Positions 6,949-12,392 of a stretch of 12,392 nucleotides of DNA are shown here, piece by piece. The notes under the pieces were generated by a model that was not told the origin of the DNA, did not search any database, and saw only the letters and a program-made list of their open reading frames with translations. The DNA is from Marmoricola sp. Lineage in GTDB: Bacteria; Actinomycetota; Actinomycetes; Propionibacteriales; Nocardioidaceae. How positions within the stretch are numbered: the first letter of the stretch is position 1; each line of letters begins with the position of its first letter. The stretch spans positions 1 through 12,392 of the forward strand of contig JASLCW010000056.1 of assembly GCA_030151765.1 (NCBI GenBank). Reading direction: 5' to 3'. Position numbers and translations under genes: made by a program.

Positions 6949-8249
6949 CGCGGGGTGTGAAGATCCGGCTGGCCACCTTCGTGGTGCTGGCCGCGGTCGG
7001 CATCGTCTATGTGGCCGGTACCTACCTCGGCATCGTGGACCGGATCCTCGGCCGGGGCGTGACGATCCACGCGACCCTGCCCGCGTCGGGTGGCGTCTTC
7101 GTCGGCAGTGAGGTCGACTACCGCGGCGTGAAGGTCGGCAAGGTGACCGACATGCAGGTCACCCCGCAGGGCGTGCGGCTGACGATGCTGCTCAAGCAGG
7201 GCACCAAGCTGCCGACCTCGTCGACCTTCCATGTCGCCAACCTGACCGCCGTCGGTGAGCAGTACGTCGACTTCGAGCCGACCTCGACCGCGGGTCCCTA
7301 CGCGGCCTCGGGTCACACCTTCGCCGGCTCGGCCACCGATCTGCCGATCTCGACCGACGACGTCCTGATCAATCTCAGCAAGTTCGTCGACTCGCTCAAC
7401 CCCAACGACCTGCAGACCGTCGTACACGAGCTGGGCACGATGTTCACCGGCAACTCCGAGAACCTCGGCAAGCTGATCGACTCGGCCGGTCGATTCGTCC
7501 GTGCCGCCAAGGCGCACGAGCAGGACACGATCGGCCTGCTCGACTCCGGCAACGCCGTACTGAAGACGCAGCAGGCGCACAAGAGCGACATTCTCGCCTT
7601 CGCGCGCGGGCTGGCCGACATCAGCGCGACGCTGAAGCAGTCCGACCCGCAGCTGCGCACGATCCTGCAGGGTGGCACCACCGCGGTCCGCGAGGTCAAC
7701 TCGCTGCTCACCGGACTGCAGCCGACGCTGCCGGTCTTCCTGAGCAATCTGGTGACCGTCAACCAGGTGGTGACCGCTCGGCTGCCCGCGCTCGAGCAGA
7801 CGCTGGTCAGCATGCCGGTCCTGGTCCGCAATGGTTTCACCGGTACGCCGGGCGACGGCTTCGGCCATCTCAACATGCAGTTCGCCTATAACGTGCCGGC
7901 CTGCGCCGAGGGCTACATGCCCGCCAAGGACTGGCCACTCGGCAGCGACACCCGCGACCTGCCGCTGTATCCGGCGCGCTGTGCCGATCCGCGGGCGCAG
8001 AAGGACTACACCGGCTCGATGCCCCTCAATCAGCGTGGCGTGAACTTCCTGCCGCCGGTCGGCGGCTCCACCAGTACCGCCTACCGGGTGGCCCCGTACG
8101 ATGCCAGCACAGGGGAGGTGGGACTGCCCGGTGCGAAGAGCTACACCGTGGGGTCCCAGGCCGGGATGAACTCGTTGTTCGGGAGCAATGCGTGGGAGCA
8201 GTTGTTGATCGGCCCGGTGAAGGGCGTGACGGAGCGAGCGGGCCGGTGA
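6945..8249 (+). CDS. mce4F: MceF-type substrate-binding protein (Mce4F-like)
   Basis: Sixth and last Mce protein, 434 residues. The start ATG at 6945 overlaps the mce4E stop (ATGA). A signal anchor spans about residues 7-28. The MlaD domain spans about 37-115 (VGSEVDYRGVKVGKV, then VANLTAVGEQYVDFEP), a helical region runs from about 130 to 290, and there is a long C-terminal region typical of the F subunit (FGHLNMQFAYNVPACAEGY, then ARCADPRAQKDY). The two cysteines there could be bridged. The C-terminus (GSNAWEQLLIGPVKG) is the conserved MceF ending, followed by a few extra residues up to the GTGA overlap with the next gene. It is expected to complete the hexameric tube. No frameshift or internal stop is seen. 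Confidence 0.9.
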   Translation: MTRGVKIRLATFVVLAAVGIVYVAGTYLGIVDRILGRGVTIHATLPASGGVFVGSEVDYRGVKVGKVTDMQVTPQGVRLTMLLKQGTKLPTSSTFHVANLTAVGEQYVDFEPTSTAGPYAASGHTFAGSATDLPISTDDVLINLSKFVDSLNPNDLQTVVHELGTMFTGNSENLGKLIDSAGRFVRAAKAHEQDTIGLLDSGNAVLKTQQAHKSDILAFARGLADISATLKQSDPQLRTILQGGTTAVREVNSLLTGLQPTLPVFLSNLVTVNQVVTARLPALEQTLVSMPVLVRNGFTGTPGDGFGHLNMQFAYNVPACAEGYMPAKDWPLGSDTRDLPLYPARCADPRAQKDYTGSMPLNQRGVNFLPPVGGSTSTAYRVAPYDASTGEVGLPGAKSYTVGSQAGMNSLFGSNAWEQLLIGPVKGVTERAGR

Positions 8250-8800
8250 CGGATTCGTCGTCCGGGGCACGCTGGCGGATCGCCAATCTCGTGCTCGCAG
8301 GTGCCACGGCGCTCGCGCTGGTCGTCTTGGTCGTGATCGCCGCGGCGGGCACCTCGGTGCTGCCCGGCACCAGCCCGGCCAATCGCTCCGCCAAGGACTA
8401 CGACGCGGCCGCCACCACGGCGCGCCAGGGCATGGATGCCTTCCTGACCGTGGACTACCGCAACATGGACAAGCTCCAGGCCGCCCTGCTGGACCTGTCC
8501 ACCGGCGCCTTCAAGAGCCAGTACGCCGCCGCCGAGGTGAACATCAAGGCCTCGACCCAGGCGGCGCGCGTGATCGCCAAGCCGACGATCCGCGAGGTCG
8601 GTGTCAGTCAGCTGGCCGAGGGCAAGGCCACCGCCGTGGTTTCCGCGGATCTGGTCCGCAGCAACAAGGCGACGGTGAAGCAGCCGGCCACCAAGACCTG
8701 TCCGCACGCCGGCGCCACCTGCCTCTACTTCCGCTTCACCGTCCAGCTCACGAAGACGGCGGAGGGCTGGAAGCTGTCCGGAGTGGAGCCGGTCTCATGA
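8246..8800 (+). CDS. Mce-associated membrane protein 1
   Basis: A 184-residue protein starting at GTG 8246, which overlaps the mce4F stop by four bases (GTGA). The frame is open to 8192, but the overlap and the resulting N-terminus (MTDSSSGARWRIANL) favour this start. A single transmembrane helix covers about residues 12-34. The exported part looks like the NTF2-like fold of Mce-associated proteins: a helical stretch (AARQGMDAFLTVDYRNMD...), then beta strands ending in the usual GWKLSGVEPV. Two cysteines at about residues 152 and 159 (TCPHAGATC) could form a local disulphide. It occupies the place of Mam4A (Rv3493c) in Mycobacterium tuberculosis. Such proteins are thought to stabilise the Mce complex; the exact role is not settled. 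The stop overlaps the next start (ATGA). Confidence 0.82.
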   Translation: MTDSSSGARWRIANLVLAGATALALVVLVVIAAAGTSVLPGTSPANRSAKDYDAAATTARQGMDAFLTVDYRNMDKLQAALLDLSTGAFKSQYAAAEVNIKASTQAARVIAKPTIREVGVSQLAEGKATAVVSADLVRSNKATVKQPATKTCPHAGATCLYFRFTVQLTKTAEGWKLSGVEPVS

Positions 8801-9528
8801 GCGCCGCGATGAAGTCCGACGAGAAGTTGTGCCCCTTCTGCGCCGAGGTGATCAAGGCGGCGGCCATCAAGTGCCGCTATTGCGGCTCCGATCTCGATGC
8901 GGCCGCTCCGCCGGTCCCGGAGGCCCCGGAGCCCGCTCAGCAGGCCGTGGAGGCGCCCGTTCCCGAAGCACCGGAGCCGGTCCAGGCGTCCGCGAGCCCC
9001 GAGGTAGGCCGGCCCGCGGTGCAGATCTGGCTGACGCAGCCCTTGACCGCGGCGGTGCTCGCACTGGTGCTGATCGCCCTGGTGCTGGGATCGGTCCTGG
9101 TCGGCAAGAATGCCTGGAACTCGAAGACCGCCTCCGACGGGCAGATCGTCAACGAGGGGCCGCGCAGCGTGCTCCTCGACGAGGCCAGCTGGGCGACGGC
9201 GACCGTGCTCTCGTACCACGCCGCCACCTTCGACGCCGACTCGCGCAAGGCGCAGGACCTGATGACCGCGTCGATGAAGGCGCAGTACCTCTCGACGCTG
9301 GACAAGGTGAAGGCGAATGTCGCCAAGTACGGCCTGAACCTGACCGCGAAGGTGGCCGCGATCGGACTGATCTCGGCGACGGACTCGAAGGTCAAGGCGC
9401 TCGCCTTCATCAATCAGACGACGACCGCCAGGGACAGCAAGAACACCCAGGTGGATCAGAACCGTGCCGTCGTCACCATGGTCAACACCGCCGACGGATG
9501 GCGCATCTCCGACATCGCGCCCTTCTAG
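8797..9528 (+). CDS. Mce-associated membrane protein 2 with N-terminal zinc ribbon
   Basis: A 243-residue protein starting at ATG 8797 within an ATGA overlap. Residues 12-29 form a zinc ribbon: Cys12-Pro-x-Cys15 and Cys26-x-x-Cys29, the CPxCAxxIKxxAxKCxYCG pattern of small cytoplasmic zinc-ribbon modules. A Pro/Glu/Ala linker (about 35-73) contains VPEAPEP twice (40-46 and 55-61). One transmembrane helix follows (about 83-102). The remaining 140 residues resemble the NTF2-like exported domain of Mce-associated proteins (YHAATFDADSRKAQDL..., ending GWRISDIAPF). The expected topology is ribbon inside, NTF2-like domain outside. Its position matches Mam4B (Rv3492c) at the end of mycobacterial mce4 operons. 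I do not recall a zinc ribbon in that protein. The role of the ribbon is unknown; it may bind protein or nucleic acid. It is the last gene before the intergenic region. Confidence 0.8.
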   Translation: MSAAMKSDEKLCPFCAEVIKAAAIKCRYCGSDLDAAAPPVPEAPEPAQQAVEAPVPEAPEPVQASASPEVGRPAVQIWLTQPLTAAVLALVLIALVLGSVLVGKNAWNSKTASDGQIVNEGPRSVLLDEASWATATVLSYHAATFDADSRKAQDLMTASMKAQYLSTLDKVKANVAKYGLNLTAKVAAIGLISATDSKVKALAFINQTTTARDSKNTQVDQNRAVVTMVNTADGWRISDIAPF

Positions 9529-9540
9529 CGCCGCCCCAGC

Positions 9541-9620
9541 ACGCACCCTGCGGCGTTCTCGTCGCTTGACGTGCGCTCCGCTTCAAGCACGCCTGCGCTC
9601 CTCGGCCTTGCAGGGCACGC
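9541..9620 (+). repeat. structured intergenic element with nested inverted repeats (possible terminator or dispersed repeat)
   Basis: This element begins 13 bases after the last mce-operon stop. Nested arms can pair: CCCTGC (9546-9551) with GCAGGG (9610-9615), GGCGT (9552-9556) with ACGCC (9589-9593), and GCTTGA (9564-9569) with TCAAGC (9583-9588). CGTGC (9570-9574) with GCACG (9587-9591) is an alternative. The stems are separated by internal bulges and no T-run follows, so a classical intrinsic terminator is not evident. A GC-rich actinobacterial terminator or a dispersed palindromic repeat are both possible. The sequence gives me the impression of a family of intergenic repeats in actinobacteria, but I cannot verify that here. 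The rest of the gap (9621-9680) shows no gene. Confidence 0.4.
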
Positions 9621-9684
9621 ACTGGATGCGACGCTGGACACGTCGTAGCCACTACGCTCCGAAGCGGCAGCAGGTCTGCTAACT

Positions 9685-9698
9685 TAGAACACGTTCTA
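9685..9698. promoter_or_regulatory. KstR-type operator
   Basis: TAGAACACGTTCTA fits the published KstR consensus TnnAACnnGTTnnA at every fixed position and has perfect 6-base inverted arms (TAGAAC / GTTCTA) around a 2-base spacer. KstR is the TetR-family repressor of sterol catabolism in mycobacteria and rhodococci and is released by 3-oxo-cholestenoyl-CoA-type ligands. The site ends 17 bases before the ATG of the reductase gene, where a bound repressor would block transcription start or early elongation. A weak -10-like TAACTT overlaps its left edge (9680-9685); no clear -35 is visible. The downstream genes fdxD and hsd4A are KstR-regulon members in mycobacteria, which supports the call. Another TetR-family protein with a similar palindrome remains possible. 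Confidence 0.8.
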
Positions 9699-9715
9699 GT
9701 CAACAGGAGCGGCGC

Positions 9716-10735
9716 ATGGTCCACGACGAACCCGGAACCGGGAGTGGTGTCGAGACGGTGACCGAGGTCGACATGGCCATCATCGGCGCCGGACCCACCG
9801 GTCTGTTCGCCACCTACTACGCCGGTTTCCGCGGCATGTCGGTCGCGGTGATCGACGCGCTGCCGGAGCTCGGCGGCCAGATCTCCGCGCTGTACCCGGA
9901 GAAGGCCATCCTCGACGTCGCCGGATTCCCGACCGTCAAGGGCCGCGAACTCGTGGCCGCCCTGGTGGAGCAGGCGGCGAGCGCGAAGCCGACGTACCTC
10001 CTGGGCCGTACGGCGGTCGGACTCGCCGAGGACGACGACGGCGTCACCCTGCAGATGGACGACGGCGCCACCGTGCGCGCCAAGGTGCTGCTGATCACCG
10101 CCGGCATCGGCAAGTTCACTGCCCGCCCGCTGCCCGCCGGCGATGGCTGGGACGAGCGTGGCCTGGTCTTCTTCGTGCCCTCCTTCGAGGAGTACGCCGG
10201 CCTCGACGTGGTGATCGTCGGCGGCGGTGACTCTGCCTTCGACTGGGCCCATCAGCTCGACGGCATCGCGAAGTCCATCACCCTGGTCCACCGACGCGAT
10301 GCCTTCCGTGCCCACCAGGCGACCGTCGATGCGGTCCTGGCCAGCGACGCCGAGGTCGTCACCAATGCCGAGGTCAGCGAGCTCCGTGCCGACGCCGACG
10401 GCGGACCGGTCAGCTCCGTCGTCATCACGACCAAGGCCGGCGAGGTGCTGGAGCGCCCGGCGCAGCGCGTCGTGGCGGCTCTCGGCTTCGTCGCGGACCT
10501 GAGTGCGATGAAGGACTGGGGGATCACCCTCGAGAAGCGCCACATCGCCGTCGACGCCTCGATGCGCACCAACCTGGCGCGGGTCTTCGCGGCCGGAGAC
10601 ATCACCGAATTCGAGGGCAAGGTGCGGCTGATCGCGGTCGGCTTCGGTGAGGCCGCGACCGCGGTCAACAACGCCGCCGTCGTCATCGACCCGGCCGCCC
10701 ACGTCTTCCCCGGCCACTCGAGCGAAGGATCCTGA
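9716..10735 (+). CDS. ferredoxin-NADP+ reductase, thioredoxin-reductase-like type
   Basis: A 339-residue FAD- and NADPH-dependent flavoprotein. The FAD site is GAGPTG (residues 24-29), and ELGGQISALYPEK (51-63) and DVAGFP (67-72) are hallmarks of the YumC-type ferredoxin-NADP+ reductases. The NADPH site is GGGDSA (169-174), with HRRD (192-195) expected to hold the 2'-phosphate. AGD (293-295) closes on FAD, and the C-terminus VFPGHSSEGS is also typical. There is no cysteine anywhere, so the redox-active CxxC of thioredoxin reductase is absent and electron transfer to an external iron-sulphur protein is expected. The ferredoxin encoded two genes downstream is the obvious partner. The start ATG 9716 has AGGAG at 9705-9709. 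Met20 is an alternative start without such support. It is the first gene after the KstR site, so probably sterol-induced. Confidence 0.9.
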   Translation: MVHDEPGTGSGVETVTEVDMAIIGAGPTGLFATYYAGFRGMSVAVIDALPELGGQISALYPEKAILDVAGFPTVKGRELVAALVEQAASAKPTYLLGRTAVGLAEDDDGVTLQMDDGATVRAKVLLITAGIGKFTARPLPAGDGWDERGLVFFVPSFEEYAGLDVVIVGGGDSAFDWAHQLDGIAKSITLVHRRDAFRAHQATVDAVLASDAEVVTNAEVSELRADADGGPVSSVVITTKAGEVLERPAQRVVAALGFVADLSAMKDWGITLEKRHIAVDASMRTNLARVFAAGDITEFEGKVRLIAVGFGEAATAVNNAAVVIDPAAHVFPGHSSEGS

Positions 10736-10736
10736 C

Positions 10737-11237
10737 ATGGCGAGCGGTCGCAGCGCGGTCCGGCTGACCGACGAGGAGCGCAAGGCCTTCCTTGCCGCGA
10801 ACATGAAGGTCCAGGTGGCCACCATCGGCCCCGACGGCGCCCCGCACCTGACGACGCTCTTCTACGCGCTCGACGACGAGGACCGGATCGTCTTCTGGAC
10901 CTACGGCAGCTCGCAGAAGATCGCCAACATCCGCCGCGATCCGCGGATCAGCGCGCTCGTCGAGGACGGCGTGGAGTACGGCGAGCTCCGCGGCGTCAGC
11001 ATCCAGGGCCGTGCCGAGCTCGTCGAGGAGTACGACGCCATCCGCGTGCTCGGTCGACGGGTCGTGGAGGTGATGGCCGGGGGAGCCGATCTCGGTGAAC
11101 TCGGCGACCAGATCGTCGACGGTCAGGCGCGCAAGCGCGTCGGGGTGATCGTCGTACCGGACAAGGTGGCCAGTTGGGACCACCGGAAGATGAATGGCGC
11201 ACTGCCCGGCCAGGGCACAGCCAGTGAGAAGGAGTAG
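10737..11237 (+). CDS. PPOX-class (FMN/F420) split-barrel protein
   Basis: A 166-residue protein of the pyridoxamine-phosphate-oxidase-like split-barrel superfamily. I chose ATG 10737, one base after the reductase stop, with AAGGA at 10725-10729; the frame is open further upstream inside the reductase gene. The core has strands VQVATIGPDGAPHLTTLFYAL (about 25-45) and IVFWTYGSS (51-59), then the motif QKIANIRRDPRISALVEDG (60-78), usual in PPOX proteins annotated as F420-dependent, and a C-terminal segment VVPDKVASWDHRKM. The cofactor cannot be read from sequence: FMN, F420 or heme are used by relatives. Substrate is unknown. Its place inside a putative KstR-controlled operon between a ferredoxin reductase and a ferredoxin suggests a redox role in sterol metabolism, but this is inference. 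Confidence 0.8.
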   Translation: MASGRSAVRLTDEERKAFLAANMKVQVATIGPDGAPHLTTLFYALDDEDRIVFWTYGSSQKIANIRRDPRISALVEDGVEYGELRGVSIQGRAELVEEYDAIRVLGRRVVEVMAGGADLGELGDQIVDGQARKRVGVIVVPDKVASWDHRKMNGALPGQGTASEKE

Positions 11238-11240
11238 CCG

Positions 11241-11444
11241 ATGGCCAAGGTGAAGGTCGACTTCGACCTCTGCGAGTCCAATGCGATGTGCGAGGCGCTG
11301 GCGCCCGACGTCTTCCGGATCGACGACGACGACTTCCTGCAGGTCGACGACCCGACCGTGACCGACGAGAACCGCGACCGCGTGGAGCAGGCCATCGCCG
11401 CCTGCCCGAAGTCCGCGCTCTCGATCGTGGAGGACGACCAGTGA
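11241..11444 (+). CDS. fdxD: small 3Fe-4S-type ferredoxin (FdxD-like)
   Basis: A 67-residue acidic ferredoxin. Cluster ligands are Cys11, Cys17 and Cys55 (CESNAMC, then CP). The canonical CxxCxxC would need a cysteine at position 14, but Asn14 is there, so a 3Fe-4S cluster is expected, as in the atypical actinobacterial ferredoxins that serve cytochromes P450. The flanking pattern (DFDLCE, APDVFRIDDDDF, AIAACPKSALSI) is characteristic. FdxD (Rv3503c) lies beside hsd4A next to the mce4 operon in Mycobacterium tuberculosis; here the fdxD-hsd4A adjacency is kept but placed downstream of mce4. The start ATG 11241 has AAGGAG at 11229-11234 and lies 3 bases after the previous stop. The linked reductase is the probable electron donor. 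The acceptor (a P450 or another oxygenase) is not in the window. The stop is the first part of repeat copy 2. Confidence 0.85.
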   Translation: MAKVKVDFDLCESNAMCEALAPDVFRIDDDDFLQVDDPTVTDENRDRVEQAIAACPKSALSIVEDDQ

Positions 11445-11512
11445 GCGAGCTTGCGAGCGAACCATTCAGCACAGTGACCCGGGGAACCGCGCCGACGAAG
11501 GAGGCGCTGTGA
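11441..11512 (+). repeat. 72-bp intercistronic coupling repeat, copy 2
   Basis: This unit fills the gap between fdxD and hsd4A. It begins at GTGA (TGA stops fdxD) and ends at GTGA (GTG starts hsd4A). Bases 11442-11461 are identical to 2226-2245. The 3' block GCCGACGAAGGAGGC differs from copy 1 at one base and supplies the Shine-Dalgarno AAGGAGG (11498-11504), 4 bases before the GTG of hsd4A, the same spacing as in copy 1. The interior is diverged, yet the total length is exactly equal. Its flanking 4-base repeat is GTGA, whereas copy 1 has ATGA, so each copy matches itself at both ends. Confidence 0.85.
11441..11512 (+). CDS. possible 23-residue micro-ORF coupling fdxD to hsd4A
   Basis: A GTG at 11441, overlapping the fdxD stop by four bases, opens a 23-codon frame ending at TGA 11510-11512. 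That stop overlaps the GTG start of hsd4A. The peptide begins MSELASEPFSTV (GTG read as Met) and ends APTKEAL. It shares the first seven residues and a P-T-x-E-A near the end with the copy 1 peptide, and has the same length. The frame differs from that of hsd4A, so it is not an N-terminal extension of it. Translation is unproven. It could serve only to carry ribosomes across the gap. Confidence 0.3.
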   Translation: MSELASEPFSTVTRGTAPTKEAL

Positions 11513-12392
11513 CCACTGCTCTCGATGGCAAGGTCGCGATCGTCACCGGCGCGGGTGCCGGGCTCGGTCGCGCGGAGGCGCTCGCGCTGAGCGCATCCGG
11601 TGCGCGGGTCGTGCTCAACGACCTCCCCGGCGGCGCCGACGACGTGGCCGCCGAGATCAAGGAGGCCGGCGGTGAGGCCAGCATCGTCGCCGGTGACGTG
11701 GGGGAGCGGGCCACCGCCGACGCGATGGTCGCCGCGGCCGTCGAGGGCTTCGGCTCGCTCGACATCGTGGTCAACAACGCCGGCATGACCCGCGACCGGA
11801 TGCTCTTCAACATGAGCGACGAGGAGTGGGACGCGGTCATCCGGGTGCACCTGCGCGGGCACTTCCTGCTCTCGCGCAATGCTGCGTCGTACTGGCGGGA
11901 GAAGTCGAAGGCCGCCGACGCCCCGGTCTACGGCCGGCTCATCAACACGGCCTCGGAGGCCTTCCTCGGCGGCTCGCCGGGACAGGCCAACTACGCCGCC
12001 GCCAAGGCGGGCATCGCCGCACTGACGCTCTCGGCCTCCCGCGGCCTGGCCAAGGTCGGCGTGCGCGCCAATGCGATCTGCCCGCGCGCTCGTACGGCGA
12101 TGACCGCCAATGTCTTCGGTGAGGACCAGTCCGGCCTCGAAGTCGACCCGTACTCGCCCGAGCACGTCGCCCCGCTGGTCGCCTATCTGGCGTCGCCGGC
12201 GGCGGACAACATCACCGGCCAGGTCTTCGTGGTGTACGGCGGCATGGTGGCGCTCGTCGCCGCGCCCGTCGTCGAGCAGCGCTTCGACAAGACCGGCTCG
12301 GTGTGGACCCCCGATGACCTGCAGTCCCAGCTCGGCGGCTTCTTCGAGGGCCGCGACCCGAGTGTCGGCTTCGCCGCCGACTCGGTCATGAA
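11509..12392 (+). CDS. hsd4A: Hsd4A-like short-chain dehydrogenase, 3' end beyond the window
   Basis: An SDR-family oxidoreductase of which 294 residues are visible before the window ends. The start GTG 11509 is set by AAGGAGG at 11498-11504. The NAD-binding motif is TGAGAGLG (13-20) and the NNAG motif is at 89-92. The catalytic set is Ser149 (INTASEA), Tyr162 and Lys166 (YAAAK). The long C-terminal part (YSPEHVAPLVAYLASP, then GQVFVVYGGMVALV) goes beyond a minimal SDR and resembles Hsd4A (Rv3502c) and the dehydrogenase part of peroxisomal multifunctional enzymes. Hsd4A homologues oxidise 3-hydroxyacyl-CoA intermediates during sterol side-chain beta-oxidation and can have 17-beta-hydroxysteroid dehydrogenase activity. 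Only a small part of the C-terminus should be missing, since Rv3502c is about 317 residues. The specific substrate is inferred from family and neighbours. Confidence 0.85.
   Translation, partial: MTTALDGKVAIVTGAGAGLGRAEALALSASGARVVLNDLPGGADDVAAEIKEAGGEASIVAGDVGERATADAMVAAAVEGFGSLDIVVNNAGMTRDRMLFNMSDEEWDAVIRVHLRGHFLLSRNAASYWREKSKAADAPVYGRLINTASEAFLGGSPGQANYAAAKAGIAALTLSASRGLAKVGVRANAICPRARTAMTANVFGEDQSGLEVDPYSPEHVAPLVAYLASPAADNITGQVFVVYGGMVALVAAPVVEQRFDKTGSVWTPDDLQSQLGGFFEGRDPSVGFAADSVM

Noticed and set aside
6537..8270. 577-codon open frame on the minus strand
   Set aside because: It is opposite the end of mce4E and all of mce4F, which are clear family members. The composition (Arg, His, Gly, Val) is that of a shadow frame.
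9482..10825. 447-codon minus-strand frame across the intergenic region and the reductase
   Set aside because: It runs antisense through the KstR site and the reductase gene, and has no recognisable motif or ribosome site.
1..12392. CRISPR arrays, tRNA or rRNA genes, transposases, phage or defence genes
   Set aside because: Nothing of these types was seen on either strand. The window is fully explained by the two metabolic operons, one short intergenic region and the two 72-bp units.

Overview
The window is GC-rich, densely packed DNA from an actinobacterium. A complete Mce transporter operon, a KstR-type operator, a FdxD-like ferredoxin and an Hsd4A-like dehydrogenase together indicate a sterol-catabolising member of the Actinomycetota. 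Gene order and codon style would suit Nocardioidaceae or a relative, but that placement is a guess. All convincing genes are on the + strand, in two transcription units.

Unit 1 (1-9528) is an Mce4-type lipid (sterol) import operon. It runs: the 3' end of the permease gene yrbE4A, yrbE4B, six MlaD-domain genes mce4A to mce4F (the fifth encodes a lipoprotein), and two Mce-associated membrane proteins, the second with an unusual N-terminal zinc ribbon. Most junctions are 1- or 4-base stop/start overlaps, so translation is probably coupled along the operon. The partner ATPase (MceG) is not in the window.

A 187-bp intergenic region (9529-9715) holds an imperfect nested inverted-repeat element that could act as a terminator or be a dispersed repeat. 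It is followed by an exact match to the KstR consensus TnnAACnnGTTnnA at 9685-9698.

Unit 2 (9716 to beyond the window end) encodes a thioredoxin-reductase-like ferredoxin-NADP+ reductase, a split-barrel PPOX/F420-type flavoprotein, a small 3Fe-4S-type ferredoxin (FdxD-like) and an Hsd4A-like short-chain dehydrogenase cut off by the window edge. The likely logic is that sterol is imported by the Mce4 system. Reducing power then passes from NADPH through the reductase and ferredoxin to an oxygenase outside the window, and Hsd4A acts in side-chain beta-oxidation.

The most unusual signal is a pair of 72-bp intercistronic units (2225-2296 and 11441-11512), one in each operon. Both begin exactly in the upstream stop codon with the same 20 bases. 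Both encode a 23-codon micro-ORF starting MSELASE, end with a conserved Shine-Dalgarno block, and finish in a 4-base overlap with the next gene's start. Each is flanked by its own matching 4-base direct repeat (ATGA in one, GTGA in the other). They look like mobile or copied cassettes inserted into former stop/start overlaps.
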